Source: Chromera velia (taxonomy: Eukaryota; Sar; Chromeraceae). From it: 48,987 bases of DNA. Shown in pieces: positions 22,149 to 35,200 of the stretch (position 1 is the first letter of the stretch; every line of letters starts with the position of its first letter). The position numbers were made by a program, and so were the translations under genes. The notes under the pieces are model-generated. The model did no database searches and was not told the origin of the DNA. It saw only the letters and a program-made list of their open reading frames with translations. The stretch is taken from assembly GCA_018398765.1 (NCBI GenBank), contig JAHBMJ010000389.1, positions 1 through 48,987 of the forward strand, given 5' to 3'.

Positions 22149-25100
22149 ACGATGGAAGAAGAGAGAGGGTTGTGACGCTAGAACGTCTAGAGTGATTCTT
22201 TCTTTCTTTCTCTCTCTTTTTCTTCTGGCCCCCTTCTGCGTACGTGTTGACTCGACTACTTTGTATGAGAGAGCGACTGTGTTTCTCCCCGTTCACCACT
22301 CCACGGCATCCCTCGCTCGTCGACTTCGTCCATCCTTGGTTCGATTGATCGATTGATCGGTCAACAGATATAAAGAGAAACAAAAGAGGAAGGAGAAGAA
22401 ATGAGTCGACGCAACATGTCAGATGCATCGCCTCACTCTGCTTTGCTTTGGGTAGGACAGAAGTGGCACAAGCTGGATGTCTTCAGCTTCTCTTTGTCAG
22501 TCTGTGTGTGAAGGTGAGACAGTCAGAAGGAGAGAGGAGTCCAATCGATCAGGCAGAGATGCAGGAAGATAACAGGCAGACCTGCCAGTTAGGAAGGAGC
22601 AGAAACGCACGACCGATCTGTTTCGGCTTTTGTGAGACTGTGGTCCCACATCCAATGTTTGAATGTATGGGTGCTCCTAGCTGTCAACGAATCTGCAGCT
22701 AGATATGCATTCAAGGATGCATGCATGCAGCAGTCGATCGATGTCAGCAGGGGAGTGCTGCTCATGCGCCCAATCAAAAAGTATTGCAACATCTGTGGAC
22801 GGTTTTCTTTTCCGGTCCGACAAAGGTGTAGCTCTGTGGGCAACGTTGATCTGACGTTGATTCCGTGTGCATTAAATGGGAAGTAATGGGAAGCACCGCA
22901 GGATCTATCGCAAGCCTTTCTTGAAATGAAGATACAGGAGGAAGCATGGCAGGAAAACTCACTCACTCACTGGCATGCAGACAACTAGACAGACAAAGTA
23001 CAAACCAGGCGGCAGTCTGGGCCAAAAGTGAGGCGCCGGCCAAGGCGAAAATCTAACAACCGAAAACGTTATGGTGTTGTATCAAGTTTTATTGAAGATT
23101 TCTATTAATTTGAATGCTACTTTCTACTGAGAATCTACTAGACTTTTTTTACTAAGTTTCTATCGGCTGAAGGTTTTATAAACTCTGTCCTAGACTTTGT
23201 CTTCAACTCTTAGACTCCAATTCAACTCCCGTCTTCACAAAACGCAGGCGTCGGCTAAAGAAAAAAAAAAAATCGCCCCAAACCCTTTACTTTTTTTCTT
23301 TTTTTTTTTCTTTTTCAGTCAAACACATTCAAACACCTGTTGTTCAAGTGTTGTAGAAGTGTTGTTCATGTGTTGCACAACTGTTGTTAAGTCTTGTTTA
23401 GAGTAAAAAAGTAAAAAAAAAAGAAAAAAAAAAATCCTCTGATCGTTTATTTTTTTTTTTTAGCCGACGCCTAGCATAAAACGGTTTCCGTATACAAGAA
23501 TGATCTCTTTCTTTCTTTGGCTTTTTGCAAGCAGAATCCAGCTAAAAACTTTTTTCTCTCTCTTTCGAAAAAACTCATTCTGATTAACATTGCGAGCATT
23601 TACATACATTTACAAAAAAACCGTTTCTTCCTCTCATGTCTCATTTTGTTCAGTGACTATCATTGACTCTCTCTTTCTAGCTCTCTTTCCTCATATAGAA
23701 TTCAATATATGAATGTTGTGTACATGTTGTGTGCACATGTGCCAAACTTTTATCTAGGTCTTCGAAGTTTATGTCTCCATGCCCCCCCGCACTGGTTTTG
23801 TGCCTAGTGTTGTGTTTCTTTCTGCTTTCATTCTAGGCGGAGGACAACATAAATAAAATGAATATTATACAAACAGATTTTTCTTTTAAAATTTTATTCG
23901 AATAAAAATTTTATTTATTTGATTTTTCTTCTTAACTGAGCCAGACTTATAGTTCTAGACTTCACTAACATATAAACATACCCTAGAACATACCTAGAAA
24001 CATACCTAGACATCGAAACATAATGTCTGCCACTTTATTATATAAACATGCAAAGTGTCTGTTGGCAGACTGTTGCTTTAAAAATACACGCGAGGGTATA
24101 TGCATGAATGACACATGACGGCCCTTCACCATCCTTTCGATCACCCCCCTCCTTCTTCAACCCTCACCTCAGGTAGGAACAAGCACGTCATCTAGCATGT
24201 CGTAATCATCACTCCCTCCTTCTAGCTCTCCTTCTTCTGCTTACCACCAGAGAAACATCTCTTTGTACATATCTTTTTTCTCTAACATACATAGTCCAAG
24301 TCTCCTATAGATGTCTGTTTTCTTTGCAAAGACATTGAATCTCAATATAGAATCTCACCTCTTTGATGAAGAAAAAACAGATTATTTCAACATATACTAG
24401 CCCCCCACAGACGTTCCCCTCAAACCTTACCCTCAAGAGTGAGAGCATACTTCTTCATATCTAGGTGCTTCTCACCACCACTCACCACCACTCGCTACCA
24501 TTGAAGCCGTCTCCTTTTTTAATGAGACCGTACCTTTTGATATCTTCAGCACAGCACAGTGAAATCTATGCACATTATTTTTTTAAAAAAAAAAAAATTT
24601 TTTGTAGCCAAAAAAGAAAAGAAAAATAGTTCGCTTTTAAAGTATAATTTTTAGCTTCCCAAACGTCTTCGTTTTCTAGGTACCCCTCAAAAAAACCCAA
24701 ATAAAATAAATATTATACGAGCTATTTTTGGCCTCATTTTATTTATTCGAATAATATTTATTTATATTGTCGCACGCCTAGCTTTCATTGAGGCTAGATA
24801 GTGGTCACCTTTCAACTACTTTCAAGGGTTAGTATGGGAGGACATCCAGTTGCTTTGAATTAGCGCTTTCAATTATCCTTCTGACTTAACCTGGGCTTGC
24901 TGTTTTCTGCATGCACGTTTTGTCACGTTTTGCAGTAGGGGGGGGGAAGTGAATAGGACGATAGAGAGCATTGCATCGGTTAGGGGAACGAAAAGATAAA
25001 GGGAGTATGAGGTAAGGAAGAAGAGCAAAGAGGGGATAGTCTAGGTTCTGAAGGGCTCGGTCCCTAAAGAGCTCATCACCAAATTTTAGAATAGAAGGAG

Positions 25101-25589
25101 AGGAGAGAGTAGGGAGGCACCAGAGGTAGAGAATAGAAAGATAAGGAAGGCGGGAGGCACAAGGGATAGGGGGCCAGACAGACAGTACAGAGTCAGAAAA
25201 AAGGGGTGGGGCAGGCCTCATTAGGTTCCTGCAGGGGAGGTACCTAGAGAATTGATAGAGAATTTTTGGGAAAAGAAACGAGCAGGCCAAGCGGTATCCC
25301 CCACCTCTCCAGAGATACCCTCCCCTTCGGCTTCTTCCTCCGATTCCTTGTTTCACATCTCTACCTCAAAGTGCACTTCCGACTCTCCCTCTCCTCATCT
25401 TTCTTCACTTTAAAGCTTTTCACCCTCTTCTTCTTCTCCTTCTTCTTCTTTTCTTTGTGGTTATTCTTGTTCTTCTCTCTCCCGTCCGTTTGCAACCTCT
25501 TCAATTCCTCTTTGGGTGTTCAAAACACCCCCTCCTTCCCTTTCTTCCCCGTCTGTATCTTTCGAGGTAGTCCGATAAACAGAGAGACA
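22149..25589. other. AT-rich intergenic region with repeat remnants
   Basis: No host gene recognised. From about 22940 the composition falls to clearly AT-rich until about 24880, unlike the GC-rich genic DNA. It holds a long inverted repeat (23246-23472) and two similar AT-rich modules (23851 and 24699). From 24900 to 25590 lies sequence without recognised motifs that may be the 5' UTR of retrotransposon element 2; a 156-codon minus-strand frame there has no recognisable domain. Confidence 0.5.
23246..23472. repeat. Long imperfect inverted repeat (fold-back unit)
   Basis: The left end AGGCGTCGGCTAAA (23246-23259) and right end TTTAGCCGACGCCT (23459-23472) are exact inverted repeats. The complementarity continues inward through A-rich and T-rich tracts for about 60 bases per arm, around a 100-base centre. 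I see no clean target-site duplication. Confidence 0.75.
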
Positions 25590-25596
25590 ACTGGCA

Positions 25597-26490
25597 GTGG
25601 TCGTCGTGACGTTGAATGTAGGCAGCTTGACATCTAAAATTTCCAATGAGTCTCTTGATGGATGGCTGCGGGGAGTGGACATCGCCGTGCTCACAAATAC
25701 GCAGTTTCCCCCAGAGTCTGTGAAGATAACTGCGGAAGAGCATTCTGCCTGGAATTATTCACATACGGAGTGGTATAAAAGGAAGCTGGGAGTGCACGGG
25801 AAGGCACAGGACAAGGAACGAAACATAGGTGGGGTCTGCATTCTTGTTAAAAAAAGTTTGCAAGCCCACCTGAAACCTCAATAGGAACTGTGTGGGCCGA
25901 ACATTGTCAAACTGCAGGTATAAGGGTGTATGCAAGAAGGGGGGAAGACATGGAAGGTGGAGGGTGGGGGTTTTCTTTTTATTTTTGGTGTATACTTTCT
26001 GTAGAGAGGCACTGATAGGGGTTTGAGGGACGGGATCTCAAAGGAACAGGAAAGGAAATTTCTGTTGGAGACGGTGTGTGATGTCCCTCTATCGGCCAGG
26101 CAACTGGACCCGGTCCTAGGGGATTTCAATTCACACATCGGAGCAGAATTCCTAAAGGAAGTCACGTGGGGGAGAAACTCTGAGATAGCCTGAAAAAAGA
26201 CAGAGCACAGAGAGAATATGTGAAAAGGGGGAGCAGAAAAAGGAAATGGGATGGTTCAGGGGATGTTTAGGGAGTCGGAATGTAGAGCACAAATAGATGT
26301 TGAAGGTTGCGCTTTGCTGCGGTTATGCAAGGCCTCAAACTTAGTGCCACTCAACGGCATAAAACTGAAGGATCAAGAAAAGAAAATTGACATTGACTGT
26401 TTGGGGGGATATACATTTTTCAGAAAAGGCAGGCCGTGCTCTGTAATTGGCTTCATTTTAATAATTGACCCTGTACTTTTATCTTGAAGT
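25597..26490 (+). pseudogene. Decayed endonuclease of element 2
   Basis: Fragments in shifting frames: VTLNVGSLTSKISNESLD and VDIAVLTNTQFP (25600-25710), GVCILVKKSLQAHL, then LGDFNSHIG (about 26115-26140, the GD-x-N motif), LRLCKASNLVPLNG and GYTFFRKGRPCSVIGFIL. These line up in order with the endonuclease of element 1. At least two frame changes are needed to connect them. Confidence 0.7.
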
Positions 26491-26775
26491 TCTTGGAGTT
26501 CTTTCGGAATTGAAATGTTTGCTGATGCTGCCCAAGAACACGGCTCAGTTTCATGTGGCCTCACTCTGGTTGATGTGGAGTCATTTCCCCTCCCTGCCTC
26601 CCTTCTGCATCCCTTACTGATCCCTGCCCCCCTTTTCAAGAAGCCGTGCAGAGTGTCACCAGTAAGGGATGAGGAGCTTACAGAGATGGCGACTTCCGTG
26701 CAGCAGCTCACGGAGGCATGTTAGCCAGGTTTCTGGGAGGTAGGCCTGACGGCAGCTGAGGTTGAACACAATGGA

Positions 26776-27210
26776 TTGCCTCTTTTACCCATTCCCCTCC
26801 CTCCTTCCCCCCCCCGTGACCCAATCCCCCCTGCGTCCATCCCTGTTTCCCTGCCTAAGAGGATCAAGGACCTAGCAGGCAGATGGGAAGAGAAGCTAGC
26901 AGAACTGGAGGGAAGGAAGCAGAGGGGTAAGAAAAAATATGATAAAAGGAAGGATGGACAGACAGCCGCCCCCTGGTGGGACAGTGAGTGTAAAGAAATG
27001 AATAAACGGGTAAGGAGAGCAGAGAAAGAGCTAAGAACACGAGTTATAGGCAGAAGGAGTAACGATAGGTCTAAAGAGTATAGAAAAAAACAGAAAGACA
27101 AGCTTATGAGAAAGAAAGGAAGGTTGATTGTAAGAAAGAAGGCAGTGTATGCGCATGTGCAGGCAGAGCGCCTTACATTGGAGGCGGCCAGAGACCCCTT
27201 AGTGGTATAG
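26776..27210 (+). pseudogene. Linker between endonuclease and reverse transcriptase of element 2
   Basis: A highly basic stretch with AAPWWDSECKEMNKRVRRAE, matching the WWD linker motif of element 1 and of LINE proteins generally. It ends in a stop at 27208-27210 before the reverse transcriptase frame. Confidence 0.65.
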
Positions 27211-27297
27211 AAATGGAAGAGGGCACAACAGAACGCTGGAGGGGATGAAGCGGGGAGCAGGCCTTCCGCAGATACTTTTTCAAACTTCTGGGCGTCT

Positions 27298-28686
27298 GTG
27301 TTTGAAGGAGAACCTGGAGAAGGACTTCCCGGCTTTTCTCTCCCCTCCAGCCCCCCTCTCCCTCCTCGGTCCCTTTTCTTCTCTCTCTCTCTATATGAGA
27401 AAGTCATTAAAGAAATAAACCCTAAGAATGCAGCCGGATTTGAGAGTCTCTCTTCTAAGCATGCTGCTCTGTGTTTTAGCTTATCGCGTCTCTCACGTTT
27501 TCTTCTTTTTATCTTTTTCAATCTCTTTCACCTCTTCTCTTACTGGCCGCCTACATGGAATTTCCTTCGCATCGTCCGTATCCGTAAAGGCCCTGTGTCT
27601 CCATTGGTGGATGAATGGAGGCCCATACACATAGCAAGTCTTTTTGCCAAGCTTTTTGCCCTGCTTATGGATTCTCATCTTCGTCTAAGAACGAGGATCC
27701 ATGACAGACAGATAGGTTTCAGGAAAGGGGTCGGATTCCGAACTAGAGAGGCGATTTATGCTTTGTTTACTTTATCGGAAACTGCAAGAAATAAAAAGAG
27801 ACCGTTGTTTGCTTCCTTTGTGGACTTCAGTAAGGCGTTTGACAAAGTAGACAGGAAAAAACTAATAGAGAGGCCTAAGGAAGAAGGGCTGGGGGAGGGG
27901 GACATTCGAATGATTCATGCAATGTATGTCAAAATAATGGAGAAGATTGAGAGCTCAGACAATATGTTTGAGGAAGGAACAGGAGTCAAGCAAGGGGACC
28001 CACTCTCTCCTCTTCTCTTTCTTCTCTTTATCAATAATATTCATACCTCCATTAGCCTTCAATGCAGGGAGCTCCGGCAAAAGGAACGAACAAACCTTCC
28101 CGAGGAAGCAAGCGCCCGACTAGACGCCCGATGGAGGAGCCTCAGGGAGACTCTCTCTCAGTTAGAGGCTCAGCTCAGATCCTTAAACTCCTCCCCCCCA
28201 GACATACCCCCAACAGAAGTGAGGTTGGGAGACCTACTGCTTGAGAGCATTGGATATGCCGATGACCTCATCATCTTTGGACACTCCCCCCAAGACCTCC
28301 AGAAGCGTCCAGAAGAGGATTGATTGGTTGGCTACCTATTGTAACAAGTGGGGGTTGACGGTGAATCTAAAGATTTTCTGAAGACAAAGGTGATGAAATT
28401 AGCAGGTAGGGGGGGGGTAGATAAAATTTGTTTCAAGGGTCGGACGGTCGAGTGGGTAGAGAGTTACAGATATCTTGGCTGTCAGGTTTTTTCTGATGCA
28501 AACCCTCGCAAGTCTGTGACCGCCAGACTTGAAGCTACAGAAAGGGAAGTTAGGGGGGCTGTGGGTCTGTATGCGTCAATAGGTATGCTCTCCCCCCACA
28601 GTCGCATATCCCTTTTCAAGGGGACGTGGGAGCCCGCCGCCATCTATTCCCTTGAAGCTCTCCCTATTCAAGAATCTGATATCTAA
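27298..28686 (+). pseudogene. Reverse transcriptase of element 2, frameshifted
   Basis: The first part (27298-28323) carries NPKNAAGFE, RQIGFRKGVGFRTREA, FVDFSKAFDKVDR, GVKQGDPLSPLLFLLFINN and the catalytic SIGYADDLIIF. Between blocks 5 and YADD there is an insertion of about 60 codons (QCRELRQKERTN...) that is partly shared with element 1 only at its ends. A direct 10-base duplication near 28301-28320 shifts the frame just after YADD. The thumb region resumes in another frame (28348-28686) with RYLGCQVFSD and SLFKGTWEPAAIYSLEALP. Confidence 0.82.
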
Positions 28687-29651
28687 TGCTTAGACTCCCC
28701 CCAGCAGCTGAGCTTCGTTTTGTGCATTGGTCTCTCTGTCTGCCCTAGAATTCTTTTGTGTTTCCCACCCTTGCAGCTGTTGGGCTGAGGCCCATGAGAG
28801 AGATTCTCAGTATCAGAGTGGGGGGGTATTTGAGAAGTCTCTCCCTTGCTCGATTGGCTTTGCCTCAAGTATTGTGGGTATGCCACAGGAGGGGGGAGTT
28901 AAAAGCGTAGTCGGGGTCTGCAAAGAAGCTTGTACAGCCCGTCAGTCCTGCCCTCCTGGAAGGTGAACCAGATGAGGTCGATTTCAGAATATCAGATAGC
29001 AAGCTGAGAAGGGGAGTGAGAAATAGAGAAGTGAACGAATGGATGGGGGACTGGATAAACCCGGTCTCCATCACAGAAAGGAAACGGGGGAGGCGGGGGA
29101 GACAAGGAATGAATGGGAGCATGTTTTTTTCTCCGTCTGCTTGCCTGACCGAATATCAGAAGGAGAATAGTAGCAGCCAACGTTTTGCAAAATTAGTTTT
29201 CGGAAGCTTGGTGGAGGGGAGGAGGGGTTCATAGTCTGCCTCGGCGGAACCTCTCTCCAGGCAGTTGTTGGCTTCCCCCGGAGCAGTTTTCCACCTTTTG
29301 TTGTGCACCATTGTTGGAGGGGGGGCAAACCATGGGGGGAGGGTTGAATCAATTTGCAAAGCCTATGAAGAGAAAAGTTGGGAGAAATTGATTGACGATC
29401 CGATTCACCGTCTGACAACTTGTGTTCGAACGGAGGTGCCGCGGGGGAGACTGACTGATCTCTGGTATATTAGGCGACTGGAGTGTATGTCGATAGAGGA
29501 AGTGTGTGAGCACGGAGAGAGACAGGAAGCCCGAGGAGGTAAGGGGGTGGGGCAGGCTGAAGAGCGGGTAAGGCGGTACTTCTCGCTTCTTCTTCGGAGG
29601 GACGCCCGAAAGGCCAGTGCCCTCATTGCTGCATGCTTAGGACCGGACTAA
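28687..29651 (+). pseudogene. C-terminal region of element 2
   Basis: After a stop at 28684-28686 the downstream sequence is coding-like in several frames (QQLSFVLCIGLSV, then LTDLWYIRRLECMS to 29651). It occupies the position of the C-terminal region of element 1, and its last residues (LLRRDARKASALIAACL) resemble the end of that protein. No intact Cys/His motif is seen. Confidence 0.5.
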
Positions 29652-29835
29652 TCGATTCTGGGGAGCAGTGTTTTACTAGCTAGCAGTCCTAAAGTTCGAC
29701 CACTTTAGGTAAGCATTCGCTAGTGTGCTCCTAGCTTGCAATATGACATGAATGCTCACAGACTGCCTTTTACCATTGGGACACGATGGCTGGCGGGTTA
29801 AGTCACCTCATCATCATCATCTTCATATAAAAAAG

Positions 29836-30837
29836 AAACAATGCACGTCATGCCCCGCAGTTGGCCATGCAGACTCATTTCTGAGGCCAAGTAGTGGGCT
29901 CACCGGCTTCAACTTGAATTCAATTCAATTCAATCCGTCTCTGACCGCTTTTCACTAGCTAGCTTCAAGTTGAAAATGTCTTAGGTATTCCAAGCTGATA
30001 TAAGAAAACGCTAATAAAATTGTCCCCTACTGAAATTTAGCCTGAAAATAGAGACTACTGAATTCAAATTTAAGGTATTTTACATTGAAATTCACAGTAA
30101 ATTTCTGAGTAAATTAAAAGTATATGGTCAAAGTTAATTGCTAATTAAAACATAAAACGGTTAATTTATATGTACTTAAAGTTTTGTGCAATTATCTTCA
30201 ATATCAATCAGATCCCCACAGGAGAGTCGTCCGTATTGAGACAAAGAGAGAGGGAGAGAAAGAGGTGTAGCAAGAGACACTCTGAGAAAGGTGAAGAGAC
30301 AGAGAGAGAAAGAGACAATTACTGCGTGCGATTTCATGAAGCCCGTTTCTACCGAGCGGTAGAGAACAAGCATGCAAAGAGTTTTTCTGCATACATGTAC
30401 ATCGACAGATGCAAATAGATGGCGGAAGAAAAATCAGAGACGCAGTAAAAAACAGAACGCTCTGTCCACTGCCCCTTTCACAACCTAGCAGCCTACCACA
30501 AAAAAGGGTCGATAATCATTACGCTCTCTCTCCCTCCCTCCTCTGTCCTTAAAATTCTTTCTGCAGTCCGTAGGGTCATCTGCTCATTTCCCCCCAACGA
30601 TTCAATATCCCTTTCCCCTTACCATGCACGCACCCCTCCCCCCCATGAATAAACTTTCTTCTTCCTCCTCTTTCCCTTCCTTGTGTCTTCCTTGTGCAGA
30701 GAAACGAACAGGCCAAGCAGCCAAACGGACCACACTTCCTCTTAAATCCATCCACTTACTCACCTACCAAATCCAAATTCATTTCTACTCTTTCCTTACT
30801 GCTTGGCCTTCGAACTCTGTCCTCCCTTCCTCCTTCC
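29836..30837. other. Intergenic region, no gene seen
   Basis: 29960-30200 is AT-rich and non-coding; 30230-30330 is a (GA)-rich tract; 30440-30837 has pyrimidine-rich sequence that probably includes the 3' UTR of the minus-strand gene ending at 30838. A short (AATTC)n run lies at about 29918-29935. Confidence 0.5.
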
Positions 30838-32235
30838 TCAGCTCCTCTCTGCGAAACGCACAAAGACAACATGACAGCCCCACGGCATCCGCACATGTGC
30901 CCCCCTGTTGTACCCGTTCGAAAGCGAAATCGGGGCCGCCAGGGACAGGCACACGAAGGCCTGGGTGTCGTCCACAGCGTCGAGGAAGGAATTCAAAAAG
31001 GAGTCTGAGAGGCTCACAAGCTTGTCAAGGTCTTTGATGCCCTTCTCTCGAATGGCTTGCTGCACGTGCATGGGCAAGTTAGGGATCGAGGAACACTGCA
31101 TGGACTGATTGATGCACATACCGCTGGGCTACGCTTATGCGCAACTACCCATGCAGGCAGAGAAAAACACACACAAGCGCGCTCCGGTGGACCGTGAGGA
31201 GAGTGCACAATCAATTTTCTTCCGTTTGGAGCCGAAGACGAGAGAGAGAAGGATGTGCCCTGTCTGTATCGAAATCTTCTGTCTGTCTGTCCTCACAGGG
31301 GAAATTTAAATGGTCAAACAGAAGCCCAGACTCTAGTTCTCCCTGCAATTCAATTGCACACGAAAGAGACTTTTTGAACAAGAAGACAAACATGAGGGAC
31401 GACAAAAAGATCCAACACCGTTGCAGTACATCCGAACCAAGCTAACGACATCCCCCCTTCCCTTTCCCTTTCCCTGTCTGCCTGTCTGTCTGCTTTCTGA
31501 CTCACCATGACTGCTGCCTCCACCTTCTTCGTCTCCTCCAGACTGAAGTTGGAAGAGACCAGGCCTGGTGGCAACTCCCGGCCCAGGTCTACCCCCGCGT
31601 TGCTCAAGTGTCTTTGAGGGGAAACTGCGATGACGATACGCCTGTTGAACACGACGCAGGGCAGATAGGACATGGTCCTCTGCTTCCCCGTGTCGCAGAA
31701 AAGGAGGAAGACCGCCATGCCGAGGAGATCCTCATCGAGCACCTTCATCAACGCCTTCAGGAAACGCTCTTGGTCAGCCCCCCCCCCCAAAGGGTTTGTA
31801 TTGGGGGGGGAGATCGAATTGACGAGGAGACGGAGACGGTCAACCTCGCTCTTGAGCATCTTATGGAACGACGTCACGACGTAGGTGTTCGCCTGCAATG
31901 CAGTGAGTGCGGTCAAGAGAAGAGAAGAAAAAAGGAGAGGAGAGAAAGGAGGAAGTCTCGCAAATGCAGCAGCCTTCGCGGATTCTTTCAGGTACATATT
32001 TAATCCTTCTTTGTCTGTGAGTGATTCGGGTGCAGTGCTTTTTTTTCGTTCCCTCTTCCTCATGGAAGTTCGTGAAGGCATTACGACAAAAAACGACCTA
32101 AGCGAACGGATGCCAGAGGAACGGAGACAGGAGGGACACGGCAGTAAACGAGTACAATGGAAAAAATTCACAAAGAACTAGAGACAGGCAATGGTCTGAG
32201 AAAGAGAAAGAGATTGGACGTTACACGCACGTACG

Positions 32236-32271
<36 letters not shown>

Positions 32272-35200
32272 GGAGGAGAGAGCGGCAGAGACAGACAGAC
32301 AGACAGACGGACACACAGAGAGACAGACAGATGAGCAGACATCAGAAATTAAAACACCCACGCGCATTCGCACAAACAGAGAGACCGGGAGAAATCCAGA
32401 GCAACCACGCCCAACCTTCCAAACCTACCTTCGGCAGTCTGGCTCTCTTCTGTGCAAGAGGAAGGGCATCGGGCCAATCTGAAAGTCTCTCCTTCGCCTC
32501 CACTCGCTTGTCCACAGAAAGGGACGTCCCCTGCATTCCCGCCCCTCCTCTCTCCCCCTCTGCACCACCCAGGGACGGCAGCTGATATCCCCTACTGATC
32601 CCGATCCCAACACGCTCTCTCTCCTTGTCTCCCTCCCCACGATCTTCTTTGTCGTCTGTCCTTCTTTTCTTTGACGGCTTTCGAGAATCCTGTTCCCCTT
32701 CTGCATCGTCAGAGTGGTGTCGCAACACTGAAGACTCCGTGATCTCCTCCCTGACCTGCTGTGTGCATGGGTTTTTGAGCTGCAGAGCATTCCTGACCGA
32801 CCTGGAAGTTTTGTGTGCCAGAGAAGTTTGCCACTGGCATGCTTTTTTTGACAGACTCTCTCTAAAGGCCCTCTCTCTCTCCTCATAATGACTCCCTCTT
32901 TTCCGATTCTCTTCCGCTCGGAACTTCTCGTAGAATCCTCCCTTACCCTCTGTTGAGGTTCTCTCTGCCTCCGTCTCCTTCGCTCGTTTCATTGCCCTCA
33001 ACTGATCCCTCAGTAAGTCCACCTTCTTTTTCCCCTGGCTGTTCGCGCCCCCATACTCTTCAGTGTCTCTGTCGTCGTGACCGAAGTACGGAGGTCTTTT
33101 TTCTGTCTTCCCAGAGGAAGAAGAAGAAGAAGGACGGGGCCCCGTGCGTTGAGGGGGGAGGCTGAGAGGGGAAGGAAACGAAGACGAACGACGCGCCCAT
33201 GCAGGTGCACATGCTGCTGCCGACGTGAAATACCCTTCCACACCCGCGTCCCCTTCTGCTCCTGGGTCTGCCCTGTCTGACGGGGTGGCGTGATGATCTT
33301 CCATTCCCCCCCCAGAGTGCTGGATCATTTCTCCGTCAAGGCCCTTTTCCATGTCCTCTTCCCCTTCTTCCCTGTGTCGAATGCGTCCAGGAAGAACAGC
33401 AGACAGACTTTGAAGTTCAATGTCCTCCCCTCTCTCCCCGATCCGCCCCTCCTCTTCCTCTTCTTCTTCATCGCAGGCACCCAATGACTTCAACGGACTC
33501 CCTTGAAGGTCAAGGGAACGTCTTCCTGCTGACAGCCCAGCAGCCTCTATCTTCAACACTGCACCCATCCTAGTCTTTTGCTTGGACAGCTCGGGAACAG
33601 TGGGGACTGTAGGGGGGAATGAAGAGAGGGAGGGGCAAAGGTCGAAGGGATCCCTTTCACGAGATATTCCACTCCCCTTTCTGTCTCTTTTTTCAGAGGT
33701 CAGATTCTTGCCAACCGTTTCGCCCATCTCAGGAGAGATGGAAGAAAACGAGACGGGGAAACCAGGATCTCTCATCGAACTACCGCCCTCCTTTCTGTCG
33801 CTCTCTTGTCGCTGCTTCCACGCGGCTGAGGGATTTCTCTCTCCCCTTCTGACCCCTCCCCCTTCCACTTCGCCACCCTCCTCTCTGTCTCTCTTCCTGC
33901 TACTCACTACTACTCTGACGAGGTCCCCCGTCCCGCTGCCCTGTCTGTCTCCCTGTCTGTCTCCCTGTCCCTTTCCCTGCCTCGTGTCATCATCCCGTCC
34001 GTTTCTCACTTTCCCGTCCGCCCCCACTGCGCCTCTCTGCCCTCCCCCCAACATTTACCGCGCCCCGATTTCCCCCGTTCAACAGTGCGTTCACCGTGAA
34101 CTTCACCCTCTCATACGTCAATGCCCAGCTCGCTCCCTCCAGTTGCGGAAAGAAGGAACGAACGTCCTCGCCAGCAGCCTGCACCACACACGAAAGAGGG
34201 AAGACAAAGAAAAGTGAATCCCGTGTGGGCCGGGGTGGAGAAAACGAATGGAGTTTGCATGCATGGGGTCTCTCTCTGTGTGTGGGGCCTCCCCATCAAC
34301 TCTTTGTCACGTGGTCGAGGGAGGCCTCTCTTATATTCCTCCTCGATCTGCCACGTCAACACTTGTTGCGGCAGTACAGCTGAAGGGCTGTCCTAACTAA
34401 GTGAGTTTTTTCTCATGGCGGTTCTTTCGTATCTCTTCATCCTTCCTCCCTTTTTTTCTATCCCTCCAAACTTCGAAATATAGGTTTTTCCCCCTCCAGG
34501 TCCCCTCGAGGAGAGAAAGAGAGCCTGCAGGCTCTTTGACAAATGAGAGAGAGTTCCGCTCTGACCTTCGAAAACTTCGTGTTCTCCAGCCTTCTCTCTT
34601 CGTACCACCGACGGTCCTTTCTCCACATCGGCAGACCGACAAACGCCTCCCCTATTGGATCGATGGAGTTCCACAGGGGGAGACAGAATAGGTCTCTCTC
34701 TTTGTTGAGGAGAGTCTGCGCAGACAGAAATGGAAGAGCAAAAAGGAAGCTAACGAGTAAAGAAATGTGAGACAGACAGACAGACAGAAGCACGCAGCTG
34801 AGAAAAGGTCCACGGAGTGAGGAGCCTGATTGAATTACAAGTATGCAGCGTTTCGCTTCCTTCCGAAAATACAGAGTCGACAGAAAGGAAGAGGGAGAGA
34901 AAGACAAAGCGGAGGATCACACGTGTTGCTGCAGCTGCTCTTCGACGAGACACTCAACCCACTTCAGTGACGAACACCTCCCGATTGATCATACCAATCA
35001 AACATGTTCTTACATGATTCTCTGTCAGTCACTGTCTGCATTCCAAAAAAACCGACCTGGTTCGAAACCTTTCCCTTTCCTGGGTGGTGCGCCTGCAGAA
35101 AGCCCGACAAGGCGCTCAATTGCGTGGGCTCGTTGTGGTAGTAAAGGGAGAAGAACATCTTGCACACCCATTCACGTCGGTTCTCCTCCTGTTCTGGGAC

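Larger units (their letters stand above)
25590..29835 (+). mobile_element. Non-LTR retrotransposon, element 2 (same family as element 1)
   Basis: Same order and family as element 1 but on the plus strand: endonuclease (25597-26490), WWD linker (26776-27210), reverse transcriptase (27298-28686), C-terminal region (to 29651), 3' UTR and a (TCA)n tail at about 29807-29825. Several frameshifts and stops show that it is dead. Shared segments such as FFNLFHLFS and VKQGDPLSPLLFLLFIN indicate a close relationship to element 1. Boundaries are approximate. Confidence 0.85.

Noticed and set aside
24886-25356. 156-codon minus-strand frame upstream of element 2
   Set aside because: No recognised motif; more likely antisense of the retrotransposon 5' region.
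33582-34217. 211-codon plus-strand frame
   Set aside because: Antisense of the long charged exon of the minus-strand gene, Ser/Pro/Leu-rich.
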